64,000 nucleotides of DNA from Blastocatellia bacterium (GTDB taxonomy: Bacteria > Acidobacteriota > Blastocatellia > Chloracidobacteriales > JADJPF01), in NCBI GenBank assembly GCA_025057015.1, contig JANWYG010000018.1, positions 62,001 through 126,000 on the forward strand, read 5' to 3'. Below, one piece after another: positions 26,784 to 36,569 of this stretch; the stretch's first letter is position 1; every line of letters starts with the position of its first letter. The notes beneath the pieces are model-generated. The model saw only the letters and a program-made list of their open reading frames with translations. It was not told the DNA's origin and made no database searches. Position numbers and translations under genes: made by a program.

Positions 26784-28435
26784 TATTGAGAGAAAGATTT
26801 AGGATAAAAGAAAAGCTAGGACAAGGCGGCATAGGTGAGATCTATTTGGCCGAAGACTTGCACGAGCGTGAGCTGGTAGTGGTTAAAGTGCTGAAGGAAG
26901 ATAATTCACAAGATGAGCAGGTACGAGCTTGGCTCGAAAAGCATTTTTTCGATGAAGCGAGGGCATTAAGGCTGATAGATCACCCTGGTGTTCCGAAGCT
27001 GATCGATGTAGGAAAGGTGGATGATGGCAGGTATTTCTTTGCTATGGAGTTCATAGAAGGCAGTACTTTGCGTTCTCAAATAGCGCCCAACAGCGGATTG
27101 ATAGGCGGTTTTGAAAGGGTAGCCAATGTGATGCGTCAACTGGGCCAAATTCTTACTGTGGCGCATGAGAAAGGGATATATCATCGTGATCTCAAGCCAG
27201 AGAACATCATGCTGCAGAAGCCAAAGTCGTTTCTGGATGACAAAGAGCGTGTAAGGGTTATCGACTTTGGGATAGCTACTGTTAAGGACTCTCCTAACGA
27301 AGAGACAAAGACTACGCAGCTACCTGCTGGAACAATACTCTATATGGCTCCAGAGCAGATACTGAATAAGCCGTCAGTGGCAAGTGATGTTTATGCCATG
27401 GGGGTGATAGCTTACGAGTTAGTGACCGGACGACCGCCGTTTGTTCCGGAAGCTAAGATGCTGGCTATGGTAGAGCTTTATGAAATGCAGCGTGGGGGAG
27501 TGACCGTCCTGCCTAAACAACTACGACGTAGCCTCCCAGAAGGGGCACAGGAGCTGATTTTACAGGCGCTATCTTTTGATCCTGCTGCTCGTCCTAAGAG
27601 TGCCAAAGAGTTTGGAGAAGCCTTTGCAGATTCTCTTCTTCAAGTAGAGAGTAGCGTTGTCTCGCTTGAAAACCGGCTTGAATCAAGCATAGAGACTCTG
27701 AAGATGGAAGGGAGGAAGGATAAAAGCACGCTTGCTACGTTGCGACACCAGCAGGAGACAAAAGTATCTCTAAGTATAGCGACCAAAGTGATGGCAGTTG
27801 CTTCTGTAGTGCTACTGTCAGCTCTGATGATTGTCCTGATGAATAAGAAAGATGATAGTATCAAAGGTACTTCGCAGCCGAAGGAAGTGACGCTTCGCTA
27901 TTGGGGGCTATTGCAACAATATCGTAACAGAAAACCTGCTGGTGAACCGATAAAGCTCACTGGAGGAATAGCAGGCGAGACTTATTTTAATAGTGGGGAT
28001 GGGCTAAAGTTTTTTGCTACTGCTTCTTCGGCAGGCTATCTTTACATTGTTAATGAAAGCGAAAATGCTAATAGACAAACTGTTTACACTATACTTTTTC
28101 CATCGTTGTATTCAAAAAGTTCGGAGATATTCGCAAACGAAGAAGTAGCAACTTCAGAATGTATTTTTGATGAAAACTTGGGTACTGAGCGGGTCTGGAT
28201 ATTGTGGTCTGATAAACGGATTGATGTGCTTGAGACAGCTTACCGCAAATGGGGTAACATGACTGATGGTGGCGAAGTAAAGGATGCAGCATATGCTGGG
28301 CAGATACGATCTTTACTTGATAATTTGTCGAAAGATAAGCCCAGAGTCGAGTTTGATGCAGAGAGTGATTCTGTGAAAGTTATTTCTAACAAAAGTGTTA
28401 TAGGGCACTTACTGAAGCTTAAGCATAAAGGATAG
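26780..28435 (+). CDS. Membrane Ser/Thr protein kinase with extracytoplasmic DUF4384-like domain
   Basis: 551 residues. The N-terminal Hanks-type kinase has the glycine loop LGQGGIGEIYLA, Lys36, the catalytic loop HRDLKPEN (Asp137), DFGIA, and the activation segment ending GTILYMAPEQ. A linker with a charged coiled region leads to one membrane helix (~335-355, VASVVLLSALMIVLM). The outside part carries the DUF4384-like motif: EPIKLTGGIAGETYFNSGDG, GYLYIVNE and YTILFPS. The conserved HRD lacks nothing obvious, so the kinase should be active. The domain shared with the preceding protein suggests both bind the same ligand or each other. Confidence 0.93.
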   Translation: MILRERFRIKEKLGQGGIGEIYLAEDLHERELVVVKVLKEDNSQDEQVRAWLEKHFFDEARALRLIDHPGVPKLIDVGKVDDGRYFFAMEFIEGSTLRSQIAPNSGLIGGFERVANVMRQLGQILTVAHEKGIYHRDLKPENIMLQKPKSFLDDKERVRVIDFGIATVKDSPNEETKTTQLPAGTILYMAPEQILNKPSVASDVYAMGVIAYELVTGRPPFVPEAKMLAMVELYEMQRGGVTVLPKQLRRSLPEGAQELILQALSFDPAARPKSAKEFGEAFADSLLQVESSVVSLENRLESSIETLKMEGRKDKSTLATLRHQQETKVSLSIATKVMAVASVVLLSALMIVLMNKKDDSIKGTSQPKEVTLRYWGLLQQYRNRKPAGEPIKLTGGIAGETYFNSGDGLKFFATASSAGYLYIVNESENANRQTVYTILFPSLYSKSSEIFANEEVATSECIFDENLGTERVWILWSDKRIDVLETAYRKWGNMTDGGEVKDAAYAGQIRSLLDNLSKDKPRVEFDAESDSVKVISNKSVIGHLLKLKHKG

Positions 28436-28526
28436 CACAATTTGACTGATATATTGTCGAGATAATTGGCAGGTTTGTTAAATTGGGTAACTAAAGCAGA
28501 AAGCTTGGTGTTTGTTGGGACTGAGT

Positions 28527-30533
28527 ATGGTTATGCAGCTGGCTACGACATTCATTACGGCTGTGTTGCGTCTTTCTGCAAATGAAGCTAAACAAGTCTG
28601 GAACTTTGTAGACAAGATCCGGAATGATCCAAATCGACCTGGTCTTAACTTAGAACGGCTTAAAAGATCTAGATCCAAGAACTTATGGTCAGCAAGGATT
28701 TCGGCTGACTTGCGGGCGATACTCTATATTTGCGGTGACGAACGGATTTTGCTCTATGTTGATCATCATGACGAAGCTTACAGATGGGCTGAATTACACG
28801 ATGTAGAAAAAAATCCTGCTAGCGGAAGAACGGAAATTATCAACTTGCCGCAGGTAGAGCTTTCTGTAGAACGGGTTGAGAAGCAGCCTGAAGTGCAGAG
28901 GAAACTTTTTGACAGGTATAACGACGAGTATCTGTTGAGTGTAGGGCTGCCACAGTTATATTTGCCGTTAATCAGGGGATTGATTAGTGAAGAAGAGCTC
29001 TTCGAGTTTCTCTTGAAATCTTCTCTCAGCGAAGAGATGGGTGATATTTTGATGAAGTTGGCTTTCGGAGAAATGGTAATTCCTCCAATTTCAGGAACAG
29101 CGAACGGCGAACTTGTTGTAGTCACTGAGGATGACTTAGACAAGCTTTTGAAGGAGCCTTTCTCAGCTTGGGCTGTGTATCTGCACCCATCGCAGGAACG
29201 GCTTGCTAAAGGAAAGTTTAACGGCCCTGTCAAGGTTTCTGGAGGTGCTGGTACAGGCAAGACGATCGTAGCTTTGCATCGAGCTCGGCACCTTGCTAAG
29301 CAAGGTAAACAGGTACTACTGACTACGTATGTAACTACGTTATGTGCTAACCTCAAGCGTAACTTACAGTTAATATGTACTAAGGAAGAACTTGACCAGA
29401 TTACCGTATCTACCGTACATACTCAGGCGATGGCCCTGCTTAAAGCAGCTGGGCAAGAGCTTACGCCAATAGGAGACGCGGAAGTCAAGGCGTTGATAAG
29501 GCAGCATGCCGAAAGGCTCGGTTGCGAGTTCTCTACAGAAATGTTGGAGCTGGAATGGCATCGAGTTATCCAGACTAACGGAATAAACACTTGGGATGGG
29601 TACAGCCGGGTAGAGCGTAAAGGGCGTGGAAGTCGACTCTCGCAAGGTCAGCGTCGTCAGGTCTGGTCGGTGTTTGAGCAGGTACTACGAGAGTTGGAAG
29701 ATAAAAGTCTTGTACCTTGGTCCACGATTTGCCAACGTGCTTGTGAGGTGATTACATCAAGGAGTGTTCACTCACGTTATGACTGCGTCATAGTAGACGA
29801 GATGCAGGATCTGAATCCTTATGAGATAAGACTACTTGCTATGTTGGCCAAAGATGAGCAAGACGGTTTGATGTTAATAGGCGATGATAACCAACGCATA
29901 TACTCTGCGGGCATGTCTTTACAGGATCTTGGCATAGAGGTCAGAGGTCGCTCCTATGTTTTAAGGACAAACTACAGGACTACTAGACAGATAGTTGAAG
30001 TAGCACACAAGGTACTCTATAAGGATAAAAGAGAAAAGCGCCTTCCTATACGTAATCTGCTTGAAGGCCCTGAGCCGGTATGGCAGCGTTTTAATGACTG
30101 GGCTGCACAGTTGGCTTTTGTATCAGGGGAGATAAAGAAGTTGCTTAGTTCAGGCTTTACTGCTTCCAGCATAGCTGTATTTGCACGCAAGAATGAACTT
30201 GTCAAGAAGGCTGAGAAGGAGCTTTCTAAAGCTGGCATCAAATGCTGTGTTCTGTCTAGTGATATGGATAAAGAGCAAGCCGAAGAAGAGGTGGCCCTAG
30301 GGACTATGCATAGAGCCAAGGGGCTGGAGTTTAGGGTGGTGTTTGTTATCGAGCTTTCGGATCAGTATTTGCCGCCGCCTGCTGTACTTAAGATGCAAGA
30401 CGAACAAGCTCGCGAGGAAAAGTTGGAACTGGAACGGCAGCTACTCTATGTGAGCATGACGCGAGCTCGCGATAGGCTCTATATGACTTGGGTAGGAGAG
30501 CCTTCGCCTTTTTTAAAGCCTATTGTTGGCTAG
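28527..30533 (+). CDS. UvrD/Rep-type helicase with an N-terminal RelE-like domain
   Basis: About 668 residues. Residues 1-95 resemble RelE/ParE toxins (LRLSANEAKQVWNFVDKI, NLWSARISADLRAILYI, VDHHDEAYRWAEL). The rest is superfamily 1A helicase: Walker A GGAGTGKTIVALHRA, Walker B VDEMQDLNP, GDDNQRIY, the RTNYRT motif, GTMHRAKGLEFRVVFV and VSMTRARDRLYM. It lacks the long 1B/2B arms of full UvrD. The start at ATG 28527 is chosen over TTG codons upstream because GGGA lies six bases before it; ATG 28533 is also possible. No antitoxin gene is next to it. The stop overlaps the end of the converging TPR gene. Confidence 0.88.
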   Translation: MVMQLATTFITAVLRLSANEAKQVWNFVDKIRNDPNRPGLNLERLKRSRSKNLWSARISADLRAILYICGDERILLYVDHHDEAYRWAELHDVEKNPASGRTEIINLPQVELSVERVEKQPEVQRKLFDRYNDEYLLSVGLPQLYLPLIRGLISEEELFEFLLKSSLSEEMGDILMKLAFGEMVIPPISGTANGELVVVTEDDLDKLLKEPFSAWAVYLHPSQERLAKGKFNGPVKVSGGAGTGKTIVALHRARHLAKQGKQVLLTTYVTTLCANLKRNLQLICTKEELDQITVSTVHTQAMALLKAAGQELTPIGDAEVKALIRQHAERLGCEFSTEMLELEWHRVIQTNGINTWDGYSRVERKGRGSRLSQGQRRQVWSVFEQVLRELEDKSLVPWSTICQRACEVITSRSVHSRYDCVIVDEMQDLNPYEIRLLAMLAKDEQDGLMLIGDDNQRIYSAGMSLQDLGIEVRGRSYVLRTNYRTTRQIVEVAHKVLYKDKREKRLPIRNLLEGPEPVWQRFNDWAAQLAFVSGEIKKLLSSGFTASSIAVFARKNELVKKAEKELSKAGIKCCVLSSDMDKEQAEEEVALGTMHRAKGLEFRVVFVIELSDQYLPPPAVLKMQDEQAREEKLELERQLLYVSMTRARDRLYMTWVGEPSPFLKPIVG

Positions 30534-31583
30534 CTGGTCGCCAAGCCAGCGCTGCATTTGCGGCTTAGCTTGTTGCAAGCGTTCTACTTCTTCAGTATTG
30601 GCAGTCAACTGAGCTATGGCTACTAACCCATCAATTGCTATTAAGTCACAGTCGTTGAGCGTAAGTGCTTTGCGAAACATCTGCTCTGCTTCGCTAATAC
30701 GCCCGTCTAGAAACATCAACAATCCCCAGCTGCTGTAGTAACGGCTGCGGTGTGGATCGCAGTTTGTGGCAAGCCGTAGCATCTTTTCTGCTTTCAAGTG
30801 ACTTCCTCGGCGAAGGTAAAACACTGCTAACCTGTATAAGTTACGGCCAGATCTAGGTTCTAAATCGAGTGCATAAGAGAAACAGTCTGCTGCTTCCTTA
30901 TAGAACCTCAGTTCGTGTAGAAGTATGCCTAAACTTATCAGCGCTGCTGCAGTTTGTTTACCTGTCTCTAAAGCTTTCCTTACGTAGTCTATAGCTTTGT
31001 CAAAGTCTCTGCTTGTTAGAAGATATACGCTCGATAGGCCAAGTAACGCTGAGGCGCAAGTTGAGTCCAAGGACAGTGCTTTTTTGAAAGCTCGTTTTGC
31101 ATCTTCATATCTGCGATCTTGTAGGTACAAATGTCCTAGCTTTGCTTGCAGACCAGCATCTTTGGAATAAGTTCTTATGGCAAGTTTAAGAGTATGTTCG
31201 GCAGCTACGTAGTTGTTGTGTTCGGCGAAGATTTCTGCAAGTGCCATTCTGGCGTGTAGCAATTTGTTATCTAGCTCGATTGCACTACGTAAATAGTGTT
31301 CTGCTGTGTCTAGCTTACCAAGACTTTGATAAGCCAGACCTACACCTTCGAGTGCTGCTGCAGTGGTTTTCTGTTGTATTGCTTGTAGGTAGCTGTCTAA
31401 GGCATGCTCGTAGAGCTGCTCCTTTCTATAAGCTTGCCCTTGACAGAAGGTAGCCTCAGCCAGGTTACCTTGGGTAGAAAGCTTCTCAGCTAGTGTTCGC
31501 CATTGCTTTGCAGTCTGGTTTTCCCACTTGTCCGAGCTACGCAGATATTCTATGAATAATTGTTCGTTTATGAGTTGAGACAT
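30513..31583 (-). CDS. TPR repeat protein
   Basis: 356 residues, nearly all TPR-like helices (YEHALDSYLQAI, AEHYLRSAIELDNKLLHARMAL, AKRAFKKALSLDSTCASALLGL). There is no signal peptide, so it is probably cytoplasmic. It converges on the helicase with a 21-base overlap and diverges from asnB. No specific function can be assigned. Confidence 0.8.
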   Translation of the reverse strand: MSQLINEQLFIEYLRSSDKWENQTAKQWRTLAEKLSTQGNLAEATFCQGQAYRKEQLYEHALDSYLQAIQQKTTAAALEGVGLAYQSLGKLDTAEHYLRSAIELDNKLLHARMALAEIFAEHNNYVAAEHTLKLAIRTYSKDAGLQAKLGHLYLQDRRYEDAKRAFKKALSLDSTCASALLGLSSVYLLTSRDFDKAIDYVRKALETGKQTAAALISLGILLHELRFYKEAADCFSYALDLEPRSGRNLYRLAVFYLRRGSHLKAEKMLRLATNCDPHRSRYYSSWGLLMFLDGRISEAEQMFRKALTLNDCDLIAIDGLVAIAQLTANTEEVERLQQAKPQMQRWLGDQLANNRL

Positions 31584-31619
31584 CTAGAAAACTATAACCT
31601 TTTTTTATTGTTTGGCAAA

Positions 31620-33521
31620 GTGTGTGGGATAGTTGGAATTTGGGGAGAAGCTGATAGAACGCTACTTGAGCAGATGGTCGCAAGAGTTACTCATCGCGGA
31701 CCTGATGGTGGCGGAGTAGAGCTGGTTTACAAAGGCTCTTCTGGCGTTGTTGGTTTTGGGCATCGTCGGCTTGCCATAATAGATCTGTCCGAAGCTGGTC
31801 ATCAGCCTATGTCGTATGACAATTCATTTTGGATTACCTTCAACGGTGAGATATACAACTATCGTGAGCTACGGCAACAGCTTCGGTTGCTAGGGCATAA
31901 GTTTAAAACGGCGACGGATACTGAGGTGGTGCTAGCTGCTTATCGGCAATGGGGAGAACGCTGTGTGGAGTACCTAAACGGTATGTTTGCTTTTGCCATA
32001 TGGGATAATGAACGCAAGCTGCTCTTCCTTGCTAGGGATCGGCTCGGTATTAAACCGCTTTACTATGCTGATACTCCCAAAGGCTTTGCTTTCGCTTCTG
32101 AAATCAAAGCACTGCTACCGACTGGCCTTAAGCCCGAGCTAGATCCGGTAGCTCTGGATAAGTACCTGACATTTCTGTGGGTTCCTGACCCTGATACGAT
32201 TTTTGCTGGGATAAAGAAGCTGCCACCAGCACACAGGATGATTCTGCATCTAGATGGCCGCAAGGCTATAGAAGAGTACTGGGATGTGTCTTTTGACAAG
32301 GATCTGAGGCTGAGTGAACGAGAATGGGCTGAAGCTGTGCTTGCACAGATGCGAAAATCGGTCAAAAGTCAAATGGTAAGCGACGTTCCGATAGGAGCGT
32401 TTCTATCAGGTGGTATCGACTCATCGAGTATAGTAGGCATAATGAGCGAACAAACTCGCGTGAGTACTTACACCGTGGGTTTCAATGCCAAGGAATTGTC
32501 ATATGACATCGTGCCTGATGATCTTAAATATGCTCGGTTAGTAGCGAAGCTGTTCGGTACAGATTATCACGAGGTAGAGGTGCGGCCACAGGTGATGGAG
32601 CTGCTGCCGCGGCTTGTTTGGCATTTGGATGAGCCTATAGCTGATCCGGCTGTAATAAGCAGCTATCTAATTTGCAAGGCGGCGCGAGGTTCGCTTACTG
32701 TGATGCTTTCTGGCATGGGCGGTGACGAAGTGTTTGCTGGTTATCCTAGGCATCTTGCAGTGCGACTTGCTCAAATTTACAACTTGCTGCCTGGCGCTGC
32801 TACGTTGGTCAAGTGGCTGCCGGCATCTGTACCGGGGCGCTTCAACGCTTTTTTCAGGAACTTAAAAAAGTTGGCAAAGTCTGCTGCAAAGCCCTTCAGG
32901 GAACGATATCTGGGCTTTGGGACGTATTTTACGGAGCAAGAGAAGCAGCGTTTATATACAACCCAGATGCAAGAAGCTGTAAGAGGAGCGGATGCATACG
33001 AAAGGCACAGATATTACTTTAGCAGAGTCGAGCAACATCACTGGGTAGACCAGATGCTCTATATTGACCTGAAGCTATTTAATCCCTGTCTAAACCTAGC
33101 TTATACGGACAAAACCAGCATGGCGGTGTCGCTTGAAGTACGTGTGCCGCTGCTAGATCACGAGCTAGTCGAACTTGCGGCTAAGATACCTGCTCAGCTT
33201 AAATTACGGCGTCTATGCGGTAAGTACATACTCAAGCGAGCCTTAGAGCCTTTGCTGCCTCGTAGCGTTATTTATCGTCGCAAGGCAGGTTTTACGGCGC
33301 CGCTGCGAGCATGGCTACAGGACGATTTACGTGAACTTGTAGCTGAGATGCTTTCGGAGCGGCGGTTATGTAATAGAGGTTATTTTCGTCCTGAGGAAGT
33401 GCGTAAGTTGATAACTGATAATGAGTTGCGCAAAGAGGACAATTCTTTAAAGATACTACAGCTGCTTGTCCTCGAAGTATGGCATGAATGTTTCTTAGAC
33501 GGCAAATATGGCTTCTCTTAA
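31620..33521 (+). CDS. asnB: Asparagine synthase (glutamine-hydrolysing)
   Basis: 633 residues. The start is set by biology: class II glutamine amidotransferases need Cys as residue 2, and GTG at 31620 gives M-C-GIVGIWG. The longer frame would bury that Cys. The N-terminal half shows RGPDGGG, HRRLAIIDLS and NGEIYNY; the synthetase half has the PP-loop LSGGIDSS and later GMGGDEVFAGYPRH. Located before a methyltransferase and a glycosyltransferase, it looks like the AsnB paralogs that amidate sugars or peptides in polysaccharide loci, not simply asparagine. Which one is true is not settled by sequence. Confidence 0.93.
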   Translation: MCGIVGIWGEADRTLLEQMVARVTHRGPDGGGVELVYKGSSGVVGFGHRRLAIIDLSEAGHQPMSYDNSFWITFNGEIYNYRELRQQLRLLGHKFKTATDTEVVLAAYRQWGERCVEYLNGMFAFAIWDNERKLLFLARDRLGIKPLYYADTPKGFAFASEIKALLPTGLKPELDPVALDKYLTFLWVPDPDTIFAGIKKLPPAHRMILHLDGRKAIEEYWDVSFDKDLRLSEREWAEAVLAQMRKSVKSQMVSDVPIGAFLSGGIDSSSIVGIMSEQTRVSTYTVGFNAKELSYDIVPDDLKYARLVAKLFGTDYHEVEVRPQVMELLPRLVWHLDEPIADPAVISSYLICKAARGSLTVMLSGMGGDEVFAGYPRHLAVRLAQIYNLLPGAATLVKWLPASVPGRFNAFFRNLKKLAKSAAKPFRERYLGFGTYFTEQEKQRLYTTQMQEAVRGADAYERHRYYFSRVEQHHWVDQMLYIDLKLFNPCLNLAYTDKTSMAVSLEVRVPLLDHELVELAAKIPAQLKLRRLCGKYILKRALEPLLPRSVIYRRKAGFTAPLRAWLQDDLRELVAEMLSERRLCNRGYFRPEEVRKLITDNELRKEDNSLKILQLLVLEVWHECFLDGKYGFS

Positions 33522-34389
33522 AGCACAGATACGTGATTTTTGGAATGCAAATCCTTGTGGAAGCAAGTTTACCACTGAGGAAGTGGGCTCGGCGGAGTTT
33601 TTCCGTCGCATAGAAGAGCATCGCTATAGCACGGAGTGGCATATACCGGAAGTTGTTGGCTTTCAACGCTGGCGTGGTAAGCAGGTTTTGGAAGTAGGCT
33701 GCGGGCTTGGCACTGATGGGGTAAACTTTGCTCGTGCTGGAGCAGACTATACTGGAGTCGATCTCACACCTCGTGCTGTAGAGCTTACTGCTAAGCGGTT
33801 CGAGTTGGAGGGGCTAGCAGGAAGAGTCTTGTTAGCAGATGCCGAGGCGTTGCCTTTTGCTGATGAGAGCTTCGATCTGACGTATTCGCACGGCGTATTG
33901 CATCATACGCCGGATACGGCGAAAGCCATCGATGAGCTTTATAGGGTTCTTCGTCCGGGCGGCCTGGCTATGGTAATGCTTTATCATCGCAATTCTTACA
34001 ACTACTACGGTAACATTATGTGTCTACGCAAATTAGGTGCTCAGCTACTGCGATTTACCTGGGGACCGAGTTTGGTACATGCTGTAACGGGAGAAAGCCT
34101 CGAAGCATTGAATAAGTTGCGTTCGGACCTGCTGGCTGATCCTAAGAAGTTCTTCTCTGAAGAACAGTTTCTCAATCAAAATACTGATGGTGCTGGTAAT
34201 CCACTTGCGAAGGTCTACACGAAGGCTGAAGCAAGGAAGCTTTTTGCAAGGTTTAGGGAAGTAACTACCGAGGTACACTTTCTCAACAAACGTTGGCTTC
34301 CCTTAATAGGTCGCTTCTTACCACGCAGTGCAGAGGCCGTGCTTGCAAGTCGCTGGGGCTGGCATTTGTGGATAATAGCGAGAAAGTAG
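33508..34389 (+). CDS. SAM-dependent methyltransferase, class I
   Basis: 293 residues. It has the glycine-rich SAM motif VLEVGCGLGTDGVNFA, the acidic VDLTPRAVELT, and motif HGVLHHTPDTAKAIDELYRVLRPGGLAMVML. The N-terminal helix (DFWNANPCGSK) is shared with methyltransferases found near glycan genes. The ATG overlaps the asnB stop by 14 bases. The acceptor is unknown; context suggests a sugar or nucleotide-sugar. Confidence 0.9.
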   Translation: MASLKAQIRDFWNANPCGSKFTTEEVGSAEFFRRIEEHRYSTEWHIPEVVGFQRWRGKQVLEVGCGLGTDGVNFARAGADYTGVDLTPRAVELTAKRFELEGLAGRVLLADAEALPFADESFDLTYSHGVLHHTPDTAKAIDELYRVLRPGGLAMVMLYHRNSYNYYGNIMCLRKLGAQLLRFTWGPSLVHAVTGESLEALNKLRSDLLADPKKFFSEEQFLNQNTDGAGNPLAKVYTKAEARKLFARFREVTTEVHFLNKRWLPLIGRFLPRSAEAVLASRWGWHLWIIARK

Positions 34390-34391
34390 CA

Positions 34392-36569
34392 ATGCTAGTT
34401 AAGTTAAGGAGTTTGTTTGTCTTACCAGAGTATGCGGTGAACCTTTCGGCTAAGGTAACTTTCGCCACTATAATCTTTATCTTTGCTCTGCTGTTTCGTT
34501 TTGCTCATCGGCAAGATCTGGCGCCGCTACTGGCTCGCGGAGCACAGGATTTTGCTGGCATTACGGCAATACATAACGACACTGCTGCGCTGATAACTGC
34601 CAAGGGTGTACGTGAAGCACTTTTTCCTTCGTCGTGGCCTAATAAGCGTGATACTAGTCTGATACATTATCCTCCGGGTTACCCTCTGCTACTTGCCACT
34701 GTCTATAGTCTGCTGGGACGGGATCCGGCGCTGATACAGCTTGTACAAATGAGCTTGGACGCTGTGGCTTGTGTCTTAGTTTTTTTCATAGCGCTGGAAT
34801 TTTTTAATCCTACGGTAGCCTTTTTGTCTGGTCTTGCTGTGGCTATTTCTCATCACCTGGGCTATTACTCGCTTTTGTTACTGCCAGACGCTATAGTTCC
34901 GACTTTTGTAGTTATAGGCACCTACTTTGTCGTGATTGGTTGCAGGAAGCTCTTGAGTAAATACTTTGTTTTAGCGGGTATTTTTTTTGGGCTGGCATGT
35001 ATGTTTAGGGCAAGTGGAATGCTCATCTGGCTCTTTTGGGCTGTAGCTTTGCTGCTACTGTTTGGCAAGAAGGCTTTCAAGCAGACGTTGCTGCTGGCTG
35101 TGTGTAGTTGTCTAGTGATAGCACCGGTTACTGTGCGTAACTATCTGATTTATGGAGAGTTCATTCCACTGTCGCTGGGCGTAGGTGTTGCATTGCAGGA
35201 GGGTATAGGTGAAGCTGATCCTGCTACAGGACTACCTGCGAAGGACGAAGAGACGATGCTTTGGGAGGCAAAGCTGTATGGTAAGCCGGAGTACAGCAAT
35301 GGGCTGATGAATCCTGACGGTATATTTCGTGAAAAGGAACGAACGCGGCGCTCGCTTGAGATAATTTTTTCGCGGCCATTCTGGTATCTGGGTGTAATGA
35401 TAGATAGGTTTATCCTGCTTACGAAGTACTCTGCTCATGCGCCGCTTGTATCTGGTAAGCCAAGCGGTAGCGGCTTGGATGTGCTACGTCCGCTGATAAG
35501 ATTAGTACAGCGGGTTTTTAAAGAGACTTTGCTTGTGGGAATATTGATAGGTCTGTTACTTGTGCCTATGGAAGGCCGTGTTTTCGGGCTGTTGCTGCCC
35601 GTGCCGCTGTACTACTTGCTTATGCACCTTCCTATGCATGCTGAGTTTAGATATGCACTACCGGCTCACTATTTTATTTTTATCTTCTATGCCGTAGGTC
35701 TATATGCTACGTTTTGGGTTTTGCCTAGGAGCTTACGTCGTAGCGCTAGTTTGCCAACCTATGCTGACCGAGTCGATGCTAGGTATTTTGAGAAGATGCA
35801 ACCGCCGGCAGTTGCAGATATGATTCAGCCAGGCTCTAAGAAGCGGCTAGTCATTGCTGGTATAGGTGTAGACAACTTGACGGCGGACGAAGTAATGGCT
35901 GAAATTGACAGGCTCGTTGCTTCGCGTAGCGTCGCTATGATGACCGTAGTTAATGCCTCAAAAATAGTCCTGGCTCATAAGGATGAACAATTACGGCGGA
36001 TAATAGAATCTTCTCACATAGTTACTGCTGATGGTATGAGTGTTGTTTGGGCGTCACGTCTATTTGGGCCGGGCCTAAAGGAACGTGTAACTGGTGTGGA
36101 CACTTTTGAGCGGCTACTTGTGCTAGCAGAGCAGCGCGGTTATTCGTTGTACCTTCTTGGAGCTATGCCGCAGGTGATAGAGTGCTTAGTTGATAAGTTG
36201 CGCAAGCGGCATCCTGGGCTACGTATTGTTGGCAGTAGTGATGGATACTTTGCTGATTCAGACAAGGTTATAGCAGAGATTAAGTCATTGCAGCCTGACA
36301 TACTGGTTGTTGCTATGGGTTCACCTAGACAGGAAAAGTGGCTTGCAGCGAACTTGCACCTTCTTGGAGTACCTTTCTGTATAGGCGTTGGCGGCAGTTT
36401 TGACCATTTAGCAGGATTTCGGTCGCGGGCACCAAACTGGATGCAACGCTTAGGTCTCGAATGGCTGTATAGGCTGCTCTGTGAGCCGAAAAGGCTGTGG
36501 AAGCGGTATCTTCTTGGTAATCCTTACTTTGTCTATCTTGTCTTCAAATACAGAAACAGGAGCAAGTGA
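34392..36569 (+). CDS. Fusion of an ArnT/PMT-like membrane glycosyltransferase and a WecG/TagA/CpsF glycosyltransferase
   Basis: 725 residues from ATG 34392. The first ~470 residues hold about ten membrane helices with a GT39-like luminal loop (AITAKGVREALF, HYPPGYPLL). Membrane helices end near FYAVGLYATFWVL. From about residue 490 is a WecG/TagA/CpsF domain: IAGIGVDNLTADEVMAEI, VNASKIVLAHKD, ADGMSVVWASRLFG, LLGAMPQVIECL, DILVVAMGSPRQEKWL and a C-terminal LEWLYRLLCEPKRLWKRY. WecG-type enzymes add a sugar to lipid carrier intermediates; the GT39 part uses polyprenyl-phosphate sugars. The fused chain could do both steps of a lipid-linked glycan (inference). Confidence 0.85.
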   Translation: MLVKLRSLFVLPEYAVNLSAKVTFATIIFIFALLFRFAHRQDLAPLLARGAQDFAGITAIHNDTAALITAKGVREALFPSSWPNKRDTSLIHYPPGYPLLLATVYSLLGRDPALIQLVQMSLDAVACVLVFFIALEFFNPTVAFLSGLAVAISHHLGYYSLLLLPDAIVPTFVVIGTYFVVIGCRKLLSKYFVLAGIFFGLACMFRASGMLIWLFWAVALLLLFGKKAFKQTLLLAVCSCLVIAPVTVRNYLIYGEFIPLSLGVGVALQEGIGEADPATGLPAKDEETMLWEAKLYGKPEYSNGLMNPDGIFREKERTRRSLEIIFSRPFWYLGVMIDRFILLTKYSAHAPLVSGKPSGSGLDVLRPLIRLVQRVFKETLLVGILIGLLLVPMEGRVFGLLLPVPLYYLLMHLPMHAEFRYALPAHYFIFIFYAVGLYATFWVLPRSLRRSASLPTYADRVDARYFEKMQPPAVADMIQPGSKKRLVIAGIGVDNLTADEVMAEIDRLVASRSVAMMTVVNASKIVLAHKDEQLRRIIESSHIVTADGMSVVWASRLFGPGLKERVTGVDTFERLLVLAEQRGYSLYLLGAMPQVIECLVDKLRKRHPGLRIVGSSDGYFADSDKVIAEIKSLQPDILVVAMGSPRQEKWLAANLHLLGVPFCIGVGGSFDHLAGFRSRAPNWMQRLGLEWLYRLLCEPKRLWKRYLLGNPYFVYLVFKYRNRSK

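Noticed and set aside
31560-31619. Longer asnB start
   Set aside because: It would hide the catalytic Cys, which must be residue 2.
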